Shown here in pieces: positions 1-12,800 of a stretch of 64,000 nucleotides of DNA (its first letter is position 1; each line of letters starts with the position of its first letter). A program made the position numbers and the translations under genes. The notes under the pieces were generated by a model. The model ran no database searches and was not told where the DNA came from. It saw nothing but the letters and a program-made list of their open reading frames with translations. Source of the DNA: Aralia elata (lineage: Eukaryota > Streptophyta > Magnoliopsida > Apiales > Araliaceae); assembly GCA_034770075.1 (NCBI GenBank), contig CM068382.1, positions 12,529,958 through 12,593,957 of the forward strand, given 5' to 3'.

Positions 1-1104
1 TTTAACGTTTACATTCAATCAAACTATATTCCTTAATATAAATTTATCTCATCTTTTCGATTATCATGATATCTAATTTCATGTCTATATTTTATTTAAA
101 AATAATCTCTAATTTAAAAACTCTCATAACTAAATTTAAAATCAAAATACGACATAATATTTGTCTTCTTTGTTCGCCTTTCTTTAATACACATCAGTAA
201 AGAATATGACTTTTGGTTCTTCTAGAGTCTTCAAAATCTCTTCATGTCTTCACGAAAATTGTAACTCTCGAAAAGATACACGAAATAGGCTCAAGAATCA
301 CCTGATTCAGAGTTAATATGACTGAATTACGAATTTTCAAACTAGAGCTGAAACTAGTGACGGGAATCAAGACAGATTGCGGTTTTTAGCAATTTCAGGC
401 ATGAAAATGATGTCAAATAACTTATTTTTCTCTTTATAACTATAAAGAACGAAAAACTGAAGAAATATGCTTTGGATTCACTCAATTCCGACATCGAATG
501 AATTAATTATGATTTTTCTAAAGGGCTGCAGTGCGTATAAGTATTCCACTCGGGAATTCAACCAATCAAATTAGAATAGGATTATGGTTACATCTCCACT
601 CTTTAAATATAAATAGGAAACAATATAGGAGTTACCAAAACCCTAATTAATTCTTCAATTTTAATTTAATCAATTATTTAATTATCTACTAAAATAATTT
701 AACTTTTCAAACAAAACAAGAGAGAAAGAAATTTTTTTTTAGTAACTTACATTTTCCAATTCAAACACACTTTTATAAAATAAAATTAATTAATATTTAA
801 TTATTAACAAAATTATGGATTATTACATTTATTGACTTTTAACCTAGACTTTTGTGGTGTCGATCATGCGTTTTCTTTATAGGAATATTGTTTGATCCAA
901 TTTGAGAAAAAGGATCGGGATCAGATTAGGGCCACATATATAAAGTGAATGGTATCAGCATTTCATGTAATCGTAGGATCGCTGTAGAATTGTTTGAACA
1001 TATCAAAGTGGTGTAAAAGTTAAAAGTTACTCTTAAATTTTTTTTCTATAAATTTTAACGTGAATCTTGATTTGAATTTCATAAATTTGACACAAATTAC
1101 CATA
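1..1104. other. AT-rich intergenic sequence, possible eroded LTR relic
   Basis: No gene is visible here. The stretch at about 230-600 has the texture of long plant LTR sequence: short GC-richer phrases such as 'caagaatcacctgattcaga' spaced in AT-rich DNA, resembling phrases in the solo LTRs further right. I see no borders or target duplication, so the LTR-relic reading is weak. Confidence 0.3.
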
Positions 1105-2424
1105 TAGAAGAATAGGGGTGCACAAACAGGCAGTCTGGTCTGGTTCGGTCTGGACTTGTCAGACCTTAAACGTTGACCTAACCAGGTCAAACTGGGTTTT
1201 GACTAAAGGTCTACCAGACCAGGTCGAGCTCTGATGCTGAACATGTGGTCTGTTGTGGCCTGCCGGCTAGGATAGGCCAAGATCAATCCAGTCTGGTCAA
1301 ACCCTCCTCCACCCTTTAAATTTTTTAATTTTAATTAAATATCAAAAATAAAAATTATAAAATAAAAATAATAAAATTTGGTGCAAATGAAAATTTAAAT
1401 AAAAATGTATATGTATATTAATTAAATGTATTTATAAGAAATTAAGAATGAATAATTAAAACTTTAAATTTTATTGATGCATTAATTAAATAATGTATTA
1501 AAAGAATGAACAAGTAAAGCCACTACAAGAATTTGAGCCATATACGGCGACTACATACGGCGGCTAACTCGCTAGTCGCTACAGCCGTATATAGTATTTG
1601 TGGCGGTTAAAATTTCTCCCTTCGTATACGGGGGCAAGGAATACGACGGGTTTCTATCGTATATACCTTTAAGCGGCGGAACTGTATAGCTAGGAAGTTA
1701 AAAAAATGCGCCAGGGTTTGCCGCCAATTGTTTTACCCAAACAAAACCTTTTTTCCCAATTTTTTTTCTTCTCAAAAGCATTTTTACCCAAAACTCTTCT
1801 CCGTCCGTCCCAATCGCGGTCACCATCCATTCGTAATTTCCGTATTCAGTACTGATCGAGGAATAGATTTTCTCTCTATTCTCTTCAGATTTCGGTTTTA
1901 GCAAGGTAATTGGAAAAACACATATTTTGCATTTGTTTTATGTATGTGTATATGTCAATTTCTTTGGTATATCTCTTCAATTATTTGTTTGAAATACTGA
2001 ATTTGGGTCTATTTTGGTGAAAAAATGTTTGTTGTTCTCTATAATTTGTTGGGTATTTGTTGTTTTTTAGTCTCACTCTCAACTAACCTTAACCCACTGT
2101 CACCATCCCCACCGGAACCCTAGTTTTCTTCACTGTTAAACCCTCATTCAGCCACCGTAAACCCTAAACTTCACCTACTACATAGAACCCTAGCATTTTC
2201 TGAATCGTTGATAGACTACAATGATTTAAAAATATAGAAACAGATTGAATTAAGTAGTTCAATTGGTTATTCAAATTGATAAGTAGAAGTTCATTAATGA
2301 ATGAAGTGAGACAGGGGGGTTTTCTTTTTTTCTTTTTTTCTTGTTTTTCCTAGTAATTCTCTTTTCTTGAAATGTGCGTGTGTGTGTTATATGTATTCAA
2401 CTTCTCCCTCTGCAGGAGAAAGTA

Positions 2425-2440
2425 TATATGTATGTATAAT

Positions 2441-2475
<35 letters not shown>

Positions 2476-2517
2476 TTATGTATGCATGCATGCATGTATG
2501 TATGTATATTTGTATGT
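2425..2517. repeat. Compound (TA)n/(TATG)n microsatellite
   Basis: There are alternating TA dinucleotides at about 2442-2462, followed by TATG and CATG tetranucleotide repeats to about 2515. The apparent open frame across it is only repeat sequence. Confidence 0.9.
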
Positions 2518-3583
2518 AGCATTAATGACTGGGTTCTTAGTTAGCTGTTTATTGGTCTTCCTCCTAATTCTTGTTTTTTCTTTTCCTTCTCCTAATTATT
2601 TGACCAGTGGTATATCGCTTACAGCCATAGCTACCGGTGGGAACAAGATATAAGCTTAATCTATTCAGTTTTTCATCTTTCTTATGCTGCAGTACTTATG
2701 TAAGTCCTCACTCTCTTGGACAATTTAAGTTTATTTAGAATTTATCTTAATATATTGCATGCACATGAAATTGGTTTATTTTGAGGTTGGATGATATACT
2801 GTAAATTTTTTTATTTTTTATAATTGTTGTTATCGTTAACTGTTTTGTATACATATCTTTATGTATGTTGGTTTTCCTTTACCTTCCATTCTTGTCATCA
2901 TTATTAATGTCGCTAGAGCCAGGACCCAGGTATTGGGTGAATAATAGGAGCATTTGTTCACATCTTTGGTATAATTTTTTTCAACCAGAAGATATTTGAT
3001 TTTGTTGTTGTAGAATTAAAATAGGTGCTAGATTGCTTTGCTTCACAATTTCTATCAATTCATAGTTTGGTAAAGTGCAATTGTTAACATGAAAATACTA
3101 CCTTATTGTCGAAGTATCTTACGCAGCTACCAAATAGCAACGATAAACTTGAATACGTTGTGTTATTACAGTATAACTAAAAGAATTAATATATACTCTT
3201 TCTAAAAAAATAAAAAAGTTTTGACGAATGAGATTTTTTTCTGTTGAACCAATCGTGTGACAAAAAAAGATGACCAATACATGGGTGGTATGTTTGCTGT
3301 GTGTGTTTAATCATTACTCTTTATAACAGATTTTTTGCTTTTTCAAGGGACTTAAAAGTAAACGGTGCTGCAAAGTAGTAGTAGTTGTTATCGGTGCTGA
3401 ATATATTATTTCAAGATGAATTGGTTTGTTAACTACTTCTTGTTGTTTACTTTTTTAAGCTTTAATGCAATTCATAAATGGTTAAATGTGACTGTTGTGG
3501 TAAATATTTATGCTTTTCTTGCGGCTACATTGTTCTTCCCCTGCCCCTCAGGTATCTTTCTTTCTCTCTATCTCTCTCTTCAG

Positions 3584-4909
3584 TCATGCACAACATGTCG
3601 ACCTGATCTAGGCCTGTCAGGCCTGATTTAAACTTGTCAGGCCTTGAGCTTTGACCAAATCAAGCCAGACCGTTGACTTAGGCCTGCCATGCCAGGCCTT
3701 GGCCGTTGGGCTGTGGTTTGATTAGGCCTGCAGGTCAGGCCTAGGTTGGTCTGGTCCTTCCTTTTTTTTCTTTTAATGTTAAATATTAAATATTAAAAAT
3801 ATAAATTAATAAAATTTTGTAAAAATGATGTAAGATTTTTGAGATTTATTTTATTTTAACATTCTACTGCACACCAATATAAATTGGATGATTAGAACAA
3901 AAATAAATATATTCCTTTTAAATTAAAGAGAAATATAATTTAGGTGTAACTGGAATATAAAATAAATTGATTTTCTAAATGTATGTCTACTATGCACAAT
4001 TCGTCTTTATAGAAAATATAATTTGAATACAATCTACTATTATTCATATGACTATATATAAATGCAAAATAAAATTAACTTACTGTAGATTACACTTTTA
4101 TATTTTAAATATAAAGTTAGTTTCTATTTTTTTTAGTACTAGGATCAGTTGGACATATATTTTGTAAAGTTTAAATGCATATATATCTTTTCCTTTATGG
4201 TCATTAAACACTTACATAGTTATATCTCAAGTATTATTTTTTATTAGTTTTCTAATTGCTTCATGGAATTATTCTTTAAATTGCTACAACAGAATACCTG
4301 AAAAATAACCAAAATCATAAACTCCCCTAAGAATTTAGCATATTCAAATTAATGAAGAACTTGAGTATTTACAAGAAACTAATTTATTATTACTATTTAA
4401 TATTAAAAATTAGTTTATTGATGTATTAATTAATGTTAATATTTAACATTAAAAGTAGCAAAGAATATACTAACTTAGTATTAATATTTAATCAACTAAG
4501 TAACTAACTTATTATTAATATTAAATATACTAACTAGTTCTACTTATTGAAGATGTATATTAATTAAATATATTTACAAAAAAATCAAGAATGAATAATT
4601 AACACCTTAAACTTTATTAATGTATTAATTAAAACTAACGTATTATAATTTATAAATAACAATAATAAATAAGTAAAAATTTATATTTCATTGAGGAATA
4701 ATTATAACTTTAAAGTTCAAAAAATTACAAATAACTGGATAAAGAATCAGGTTAGCCCTTAGGCCTGACCATACCTAAGGCCAGGCCAGGTCAAATTTCT
4801 ATCTTAAAAGAGCGGCCTTTTCAAGTCTTTCACCTGACCGGTCCAGGCCTTGACCAGACCAGGTTCAAACTGGACCAAAGCCAGACCGCAGGCCTTTTGT
4901 GCATCCCTA
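3584..4909. mobile_element. hAT-like non-autonomous element, second copy of the GGCCTG family
   Basis: The right end is clear: GGCCTTTTGTGCATCCCTA, ending at 4909. The left end is degraded (TCATGCACAACATG at 3584). Both ends carry GGCCTG/CAGGCC-rich subterminal blocks (3600-3760 and 4740-4900), and the middle is about 900 bp of AT-rich sequence. It resembles the element whose ends lie at 1113 and 27445. I find no 8-bp target duplication, so the left border is approximate. Confidence 0.45.
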
Positions 4910-4952
4910 CTATTAGCAGTGTGCCCTTATTGTCAAATGGTGCTGATGGCAG

Positions 4953-5651
4953 ATAAAGTTCATTGACAATACTGATCCAGCTGGTACTGATCATCAAATC
5001 GCACAACTTGGCTCTGAGTTGGCATCACCACTTTTAATAGTTGTTTCAAAGGTTTGCACGGGAATTATATTATTTCTCTAAATATAGGTGTTCCCTTTAG
5101 CTTCTCAAGTATGTAGCTGACACAAAGCCTTTATATATTTTCATAAATTTGTGTAGAGTGGAGGTATTCTAGAAACTAGGAATGGTTTATTAGAAGTGTG
5201 GAAGGCATTTCGTGAAGCTGCTCAGGATTTTTCAAAATAGCAGGTTTTGATTTCAGTTTCTTATTTCTGCTTTAATTATTCCTCCAGTCTTAAGGATTTT
5301 TGTTATATATTATCAATGCATGCATGTTTCGGTCTGCTACTGGAGGAATCATTGTGTCTCTATATGAATCTTTAATTTTTTACTCATAAGATTATATTAT
5401 GTACTAATTGGACACCATTTCACTTATTTAAAGTTCCAAACTTCACACCATTTCGCTATATTTGCTGGCATTTATGAACATTTTACTCAACTGATAATGC
5501 CCAAATTGCTCCATTTAGACCTCAACAGTTTGATTAAACCCTTCCAAATGTAGAAGCTTCATGGGTTCATGAAGGAGTAGATGGGATGGAAGTTGACATA
5601 AATACCTCTGTTGACAAAGATGTTCAGATGGATGATCTCAAGAACTATTAG
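4953..5651 (+). pseudogene. Three exon-like segments of an unrecognised plant gene inside CACTA 1
   Basis: Three open segments line up as exons with GT-AG introns, all in phase 0: 4953-5051 (ends LLIVVSK), 5157-5243 (contains LLEVWKAFREAAQDFSK) and 5529-5651 (contains VHEGVDGMEVDI and ends DDLKNY then TAG). Introns would be 5052-5156 and 5244-5528. The joined frame has two premature stops, a TAG one codon before the end of the second segment and a TAA at 5535-5537, so it is not functional as it stands. The final TAG looks like a natural end, making this the 3' part of a gene. I do not recognise the family. Its position inside a CACTA element suggests capture of host sequence, but it could also be an unusual element gene. 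Confidence 0.4.
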
Positions 5652-6216
5652 CTTTAAGTGTGGTGATTTTAATTTGAGTAATTTGTAACGAAGCTGTTAT
5701 TATTGTTTGATTTTGAATACTTGAATAGCAATCTTTTCGGTTCATCTCTTTACATTAAAAGACTTGTCATATCTCAGTTCATTAGGTACTCTTTTTGTTG
5801 CTAGTTAGGAGTGGATTTCTTCTTCGTATGTTTCCTTACATCCTCTTTTATTCTGTTAATGAATTTATTTTCTTATCTATAAAAAATTGTTTTGGAAGTC
5901 AGTAAGAGGCCCACATTCTTTTATGCAATTGCATTGATGACTCCCTTCCTATTGGATAGAGATGGTTGCATATTTTGTAGTAGCATCTATTTGTGAATTT
6001 ATATGTTCAATAGTTTAAGTTCTGCTGATTGTTTATTAACTCTTTATTTGCCTGTTTTCTAGACTGTTTATGGTTTGTTTACTTTAATTAATGCTTTGAT
6101 ATTCATATTCTATTCCTAATGGTTCTACACTGTTTCGTTACAAGTGCCTGATTATAATTTTCACTCAAGGGTTTTGGTAATGGGTCTTCAAAGTTGTCAT
6201 CATTTTCATTTAACAT

Positions 6217-6663
6217 TGTTAACGCTTGATTTTGTCCGCGCGTTCAATCCACTTTCCGCGCGTGTACCTGTACAAAAGTCTCAACGGCTTGGGCCGTATG
6301 GAGACTCCTCGGGTGTAAGAGTAAGTAACAAACTCAAGGTGCGCTAACAATGGAGGTCAAATATTTAGTAGGGTAAATAATGTCATACCTTGTATTCATT
6401 GTTACTTGGATATTTATAAGGATTCACTTGACTACTTTCTACTCCTATTAGGAGTGTTCTGCCCAGAATCCTTATTAGACCCGGATTCAACTACCTTGAT
6501 CCGATAGAAGTATAATCCAGTAAGGAACCACAAGGACTCAAAATACTGGTCCAAGCCTTTTCGGACTAGAGAGTCCTCACACAATCAGCTAGGTGTAATT
6601 GGCCTTTGGGCCGAGCCCAACATAAGGAGTCCAATCCAACCTGCTAGGATTTATATCCGGACA
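6217..6663 (-). repeat. 3' LTR of the Tat-lineage element
   Basis: This 447-bp copy begins TGTTAACGCTTG and ends TATCCGGACA on the plus strand. It differs from the other LTR at 8 sites by my reading, for example near 6243, 6255, 6271 and 6659. In element orientation (minus strand) it is the 3' LTR because the polypurine tract abuts its inner edge. Confidence 0.93.
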
Positions 6664-6680
6664 TTACCCCCTACTCTCTT
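6664..6680 (-). other. Polypurine tract of the Tat-lineage element
   Basis: On the minus strand the sequence just before the 3' LTR reads AAGAGAGTAGGGGGTAA. This purine-rich run is the usual primer for plus-strand synthesis in LTR retrotransposons. It fixes the orientation of the element. Confidence 0.85.
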
Positions 6681-7361
6681 AGTATATGATATGTACTGGG
6701 GGAGTGAGACATTGGATTTAATCAGCTGGAAATTTATAACAACGGAAGAGGATAGATGCCCTCGGGAACCCGAAGGCGTCAGACCGAGGATATCCCTCCT
6801 CCAGGTGTCTTCAAGGGTTAGCCCGAATATAGGGATTCTCAAGAGCGTCAGACCAAGGATAATGCCCCTCAGGTGCTCGAAAGCTTGGAACCGAGGATAA
6901 TGCCCCTTGGGATCCCAAGAAATGTTGTCCCGAGGATGAAGAATCTGACCACGATATCGGGCCTCTCTGATGGGTAAGTCCCGCACACCAATGTGTATTT
7001 GGGCCCAGTCTTTCCGTTTCGAAGCCCAATAATAATATCACAGCACAAGCAGCCCAACAGTTATTTTTTGAAATTCGAAACGTTATAGTTGGGTACAGCT
7101 GTTAGGCATCATAGCTTATCAGCAATAACTTCTCCCGCCTCTGGCCTCGTCCGTTGGATAGGATCAATTTCGGCCGTCGGATATCCACTTTTATAGAGAA
7201 AGTTTAACCTAGCCGTCATTTCTCACCAGTACATTCGTTTTTACAGAGAGAGAAATAACCTTCCAGAGATCTCGTCTTCTTGCAATTCTGCTTTAGGATC
7301 GATCGTCCATCTCCTTCCCCGAACATCGTCAAGTAAGTTACTCATCTTCTTTCTTTTCTCG

Positions 7362-9569
7362 ATGGCTGGGAGTAATAGGAATCAGACTTCATCTTCCCAC
7401 GTTGAAGATGAGGTTACAGTCGCTCAAGCCGAAATTCCTGAAGGTCAGCCATGGAAACCGGTGATAATAGAGCGCATGAGAGATGTAGAAGAATATAATA
7501 GGACTAAGTACTTCTCTTTAGAGTATAGAGTAGCCAACATTCCTTCTTCTATCAAAAACCCTTTTTTCGATCTGCTGATGACGGAATTCTATATTCCTGA
7601 ATCATATGAAATTAGGAGACCCGAGGGTGAAGAAAGGGTGTACTGGCAACCCGAAGGGGGGTGGATCCCGATTCACCGCCAGTTGCTTCTCTTCGGGGTG
7701 CGCTTTCCGCTCCGCCCTTTCGTTGTAGAGCTCCTTCATACAATAGGGCTTAGTTTAAATCAACTATCCCCAAATTCTTTCATTCATTTAAATAGTTTCA
7801 TAGCTTTCTGTTCGTCCGAGAACATAACCCCGAAGCTTGATTTCTTCTTTCAATTCTTTTCCCTCTCCGCCTGTAAGGAGAAGGGCTTCTATCAAATAAT
7901 CAAGAATCCGGGTAGAGATACCCTAATGGATACCCCATCCAGTAATAAGGGATGGCATGGGGATTGGTTCCTCATCAAGGGGCCGGACACTGAGTTGGTA
8001 GGACCTTGGTCTAACCCGAACAAAGACCAATTAAACCCGAATCGGATTACCCGAAGAAGGTTGGAGGAGTTCGAGGTTTTGTATTCCAAGCGACCATCGG
8101 TGAAGTGGAACCAGCTTCTTTTGAATGACCAAGACTGGTTACATGATCACGGCTGTAAGTCCATTTAAATTTCCCGAATGCATATTATTACTGAATTGAT
8201 AATGTACTGATCCCTTTTTTTTCTTTGTGCAGTGGCTGACTCTGGAAGGACTGCTGACAACGAGGCCATTCTTGAAGCGGCTGGTGTGCCGAGGACTAAG
8301 CTATCGGGCGCCGAAAAGCTGAGGCTGGCACGTCAGAAGAAAGCCTCGGGCAGCAAAATGTTAACCTTGCCCGAGGGGACTACCGAAGGAGTTTCTGGAC
8401 CTGGCCCGACCGAGGAGCCAGCGAGAGCTGCAGAGCCCAGGCCCAAAAAGAGGAGGCTGGTGCGCCACTCCTCAGTTGAGGTGAGAGAAGGACCTATCCG
8501 AGTGGTTCCGATCGAGCCTTCTTCTACTACCGGGGGATCAGCCAGTGGTGCCCCAAAGGAGCTGGTTGCAACGGCTTCTTTCGACGTCGAGTCTCCTCAC
8601 CCCGAGGAAGGGGCACTGGTGAGGAAGAAGAAGCAAATGGAGTCCACTCCTCCCCCTCCCACCACTGAACAACCGAGGGTGGAAGAAGTGGGGACTTCTG
8701 TCGGGGCCTCGGATCCCCCTCCGATCCTAATTGACGTAACTGAAGCCGATCAGGGGGATCTGAAAGTTCTGATGGAGAAACTGTTTGCGCATCACACCAA
8801 GGTAAGCAAGTTCTTTCAAGAGGTAGCCACAGTTCTGTTATATGTTACTTTCTGACTCCCGACCATTGTTTTGCAGGGGAATGATCTTCTTCTCGAGGTC
8901 TCTGGTCGAGTAAAGACCTTGGAACACGATTTGAAGAAGTCCTCCGAAGAGTGTGCTCAGGCGAAGGAGCTTCATTCGAAGGTCCGAACCCAACTCCGAA
9001 CGCAACACGATAGCTTCCATATTATGAGGAATGACCACGAAGGAATGCGCTCGGAGAAGGTCAAGACCGAGAAGGAGCTGTCGGCCTTAAGGGCTCAAAT
9101 GCAGGCGACGAACGCTCGAGTAACCGACGCTGAGGTTCGGGCGGAAGAGGCCATCAAACAGGCTGAGGCTGCTATGAAACAGGCCGAGGAAGCAGAGGGA
9201 AAAAATAAAGAGCTTAACTTGCTTGCCCAAAAGCAGAAGGAACAGCTCAGCCAATCAGATGATCAGATTCGCCTTCAAACTGATCAGATGAGAAATCTCA
9301 AGGAAAATGTCCAATCGATCATTGAGGGTTGGACTTCCAGAGAAGCTGATTGGCTGAAGGGTCCTATCGTTCCCGCATCACCCAGTGTGCTGGCGCCAAG
9401 TCTTCGGCAAAAGGTCATTGAGGAATACAAGACCTCGGATCAATTCCATGAAGATGTCCAGGATGCTGTGGTGAACGAGTTCAACGACGGCTTTGAATAT
9501 GCCCGAGAACTTGTGCGGGAGAAAGGCCATGATCCTGATGCCCTGGGCATTATTATTCCCGAGAACTGA
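7362..9569 (+). CDS. Spliced antisense gene of the Tat element (putative gypsy-type transposon domain protein)
   Basis: Three exons, 7362-8154, 8233-8801 and 8877-9569, are separated by short introns with GTAAGT..GCAG and GTAAGC..GCAG borders. Joined, they give one open frame of about 684 codons with no stop. Exon 1 matches what I know as the plant 'putative gypsy type transposon' domain (roughly residues 70-170, including FPLRPFVVELLHTIGLSLNQ). Exon 2 is Pro/Glu-rich and has a nuclear-localisation-like PKKRRLV at about residues 335-341. Exon 3 is a long Glu/Lys/Ala coiled coil (about 467-605). The start ATG lies in a good plant context (CGATGGC), and a TATA-like TTTTATAGAG lies near 7190. 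The gene runs antisense to gag-pol between the end of integrase and the 3' LTR. Such antisense ORFs are known in Tat-lineage elements, but their function is not. Both the splicing and the NLS are inferred from sequence. Confidence 0.8.
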
Positions 9570-9871
9570 TTTTTGTATTTTGGTTATGTAATATGAACAC
9601 TTTGTAATGAAGATAAATTTCTTTAATGACGTGTGTGAATATTCTATCTTATCTTTCCTCTTGAGTAATTCTTACTTATCAATGTGCATAGCTATTTTAT
9701 ACCCCTTCTCCCCATTAACTTTATTAGGGAATTGCTAATAAGGTTAATCGATATATCAAAGTGTATGTTAAAACAGCAAACAAAGATAAAACAGAAGAAC
9801 TCTCATTAATCTCGAAAAGATAATCAATATCGACCAATATTTAGGCCTCAAAAGAAACTAAGTACAAAGTG

Positions 9872-12800
9872 TTACTGATAATATCTTCGGAGCCGAGCAG
9901 CATTCCATGTGTTCGGGACTTCCTTTCCATCCAGATGTTGCAATTTATAGGTTCCCGATCCCAATATTTCAATGACTTAATACGGTTCTTCCCATGTAGG
10001 CATCAATTTTCCCGTTTCCCGAGGTGTAGATGCCTCTGCCTGCCGAAGAACCAAGTCTCCTACCTTGAATGTTCTTGCCTTGACATTTTTGTTGAAATGC
10101 CGAGCCGTTCGTTGCTGATAGGTAGCTAACCTGAGAACCACGGCGTCACGTTCCTCTTCTAATAGGTCTAGGTTTTCCCGAAGCCCTTCGCTATTGAGAA
10201 TTTCGTCGAAGTTTTGGACTCGGGAGGAAGGTATCCCAATCTCAATAGGTATCAAGGCTTCAGTCCCATAAGAAAGCTTGAATGGTGTCTCTCCGGTTGT
10301 GGTTCGAGGAGTTGTTCGGTAGGCCCATAGGACATGCAGAAGCTCTTCGGGCCAGACTCCTTTTGCCTCTTCAAGCCTTCGTTTAATACCGTTCAACAAA
10401 AGCCTGTTTGTCACCTCCACCTGTCCATTCGCTTGAGGATGGGCTACTGAAGTTCGTCGGTGTTGAACATTCAACTTTGTCAAAAAACCTTCGAACTCTT
10501 TCCCTACGAACTGAAGACCGTTATCAGAGACTAGGACTTTAGGAATTCCGAACCGACAGACCACCTACTCTTTAAGGAATTGAAGACATGTCTTCTCAGT
10601 GATCTTTGCTAGTGGTTTGGCTTCGACCCATTTGGTGAAGTAATCTATTGCCACAATAACAAATTTTACCTGACCTTTACCCTGAGGGAGTGGCCCAAGA
10701 AGATCTATCCCCCAAACTGCGAAAGGGATAGGGGACAATATAGGTGTAAGCTCTTCGGGAGGCTGGTGTGGTACCGAAGCGAACAGTTGGCATTTATGGC
10801 ACTTTTTGACGAAGTCTTTGGCGTCCTGAAGCATGGTCGGCCAAAAATATCCTTGTCGCAAAATTTTATGTGCCAATGTCTTCGCTCCCACATGATCTCC
10901 ACATATCCCTTCATGGACTTCCCGAAGCGCATAATCAGATTCTCTAGGACCAAGACATCGAAGTAAGGGTGACGAATAGGATTTCCTGTACAGTGTATCC
11001 TCAATAAGACAGTACTTCGTGGCTTTGAATTTAATCCGTCGGGCCGATGCTCGATCGTCGGGCAACTCATCAGTTTTCAAAAACTTGACTATAGGGGTCA
11101 TCCAGGAATCTTCGGATTCAATATCCATTATTGTCTGAACCATTGTGCTCGGTTCCTGGAAAGTTTCTATATAGACAGATCCTTCCAAATCCCCTTGGTC
11201 GGTTGTCGCAAGCTTTGAAAGAGCATCCGCCATGGCGTTATCCGCTCTGACCACCCCGATGATTTCATATTTAGGGAAGTGTCCGAGGAGCGTCCGTACC
11301 AGTTGCAAATAGGCCTGAAGATGTGGTTCCCTGGCTTCATATTCCCCCAAAACCTGTTTTACCACGAGTTGGGAGTCGCTGTATATCATCAGGTTTTTCA
11401 CCTCAAGACTCCGGGCCAATCTTAAGCCTGCTATAAGTGCCTCATATTCAGCTATGTTGTTGGTGGCTGTGAACCCGAAGCGAATAGATTGTTGGACCCT
11501 GAATCCTTCGGGAGAGGTAAGAATCACCCCTGCCCCGCTGCGAGGTCCGACGCTAGATCCATCCACAAATAATGTTCATGCCGAGTCTGTAGTCGGATTT
11601 GGTAATTCAGCTGGCTCTTCTTCCTTCTCCTCAGGGAAAGAACACTCAACAATGAAATCCGCTAGAGCCTGCGCCTTAATTGCTGTTCGAGGCCGAAAGT
11701 CAATATTGAACTGGCTTAGCTCTACAACCCATGCTGCTAGTCTCCCCGATGATTCGGGACGATACAATACCTTCCGAAGGGGTTGATCTGTAAACACTGT
11801 GATGGTTCTCCCTTGAAAGTAGTGTCGAAGCTTTCGACTAGAAATAACTAATGCGTAAGCCGACTTCTCTAAGTTTGGATACCTAGTTTCGGCATCTCGA
11901 AGAGCATGGCTTACGTAATAGACTGGCCTCTGACCCCGTGTGTCCTCCCTTATCAAAGCCGACCCGACCGCAAACTGTGTTGCCGATAGATATAACTGTA
12001 GGTCCTCCTCGGGAAGAGCTTTACTGAGGATAGGAGGGGAAGAAATATAATGCTTGATCTGTTCAAAGGCAAGCTGGCACTCTTCCGACCAAACGAACGT
12101 CTTCTGGTTCTGAGCCCCTTTCAGAGTATTGAAGAATGGCAAACACTTTTCTGCTGATCGGGCCACGAACCTCCGAAGGGCGGCGAGTCTTCCTGTTAAT
12201 CTTTGAACATCTTTAAAACTCCTCGGGGATTACATCTCGAGGATAGCCGATATCTTTTAGGGATTAGCTTCTATCCCTCGTCGGCTAACCATGTACCCCA
12301 AGAATTTGCCGGACCCAAGGCCAAAAGTGCACTTGGCGGGGTTAAGTCTCATATTGTGGATCCTGACGTTCCGAAAGCACTCTTCTAGATCTGACAAGTG
12401 GTCTTCGTCCCCCATGCTTCAGACGATCATATCATCCACATAAACTTCCATATTTCTGCCGATTTGATCTCTGAACACTTTATTCATCATTCTTTGATAA
12501 GTTGCCCCAGCATTGATCAGACCGAACGACATGACCTTGTAGGCGTAGATTGCTCGGTGAGTGATGAAGGATGTCTTCGGGATGTCTGGTTTGTGCATGG
12601 CAATCTGATTATACCCGGAAAAAGCATCCAAGAAGCTCATTAAAGTGTGTCCCGCAGTGGAATCAATTAGTTGATCGATGTTCGGGAGAGGATAGTAATC
12701 TTTCGGGCATGCTTTGTTAAGATCCGTGTAGTCTACACACATCCTCCACTTCCCGTTATGCTTCTTCACCAGCACCACATTGGCAAGCCATTCCGGATAG

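Noticed and set aside
1698..1904. 68-codon minus-strand frame in CACTA 1
   Set aside because: No recognisable family; it overlaps subterminal and leader-like sequence, and I see no support for translation.
2372..2653. 93-codon open frame
   Set aside because: It runs through a TA/TATG microsatellite and has a repetitive Tyr/Ile/Met/Cys composition; no family features.
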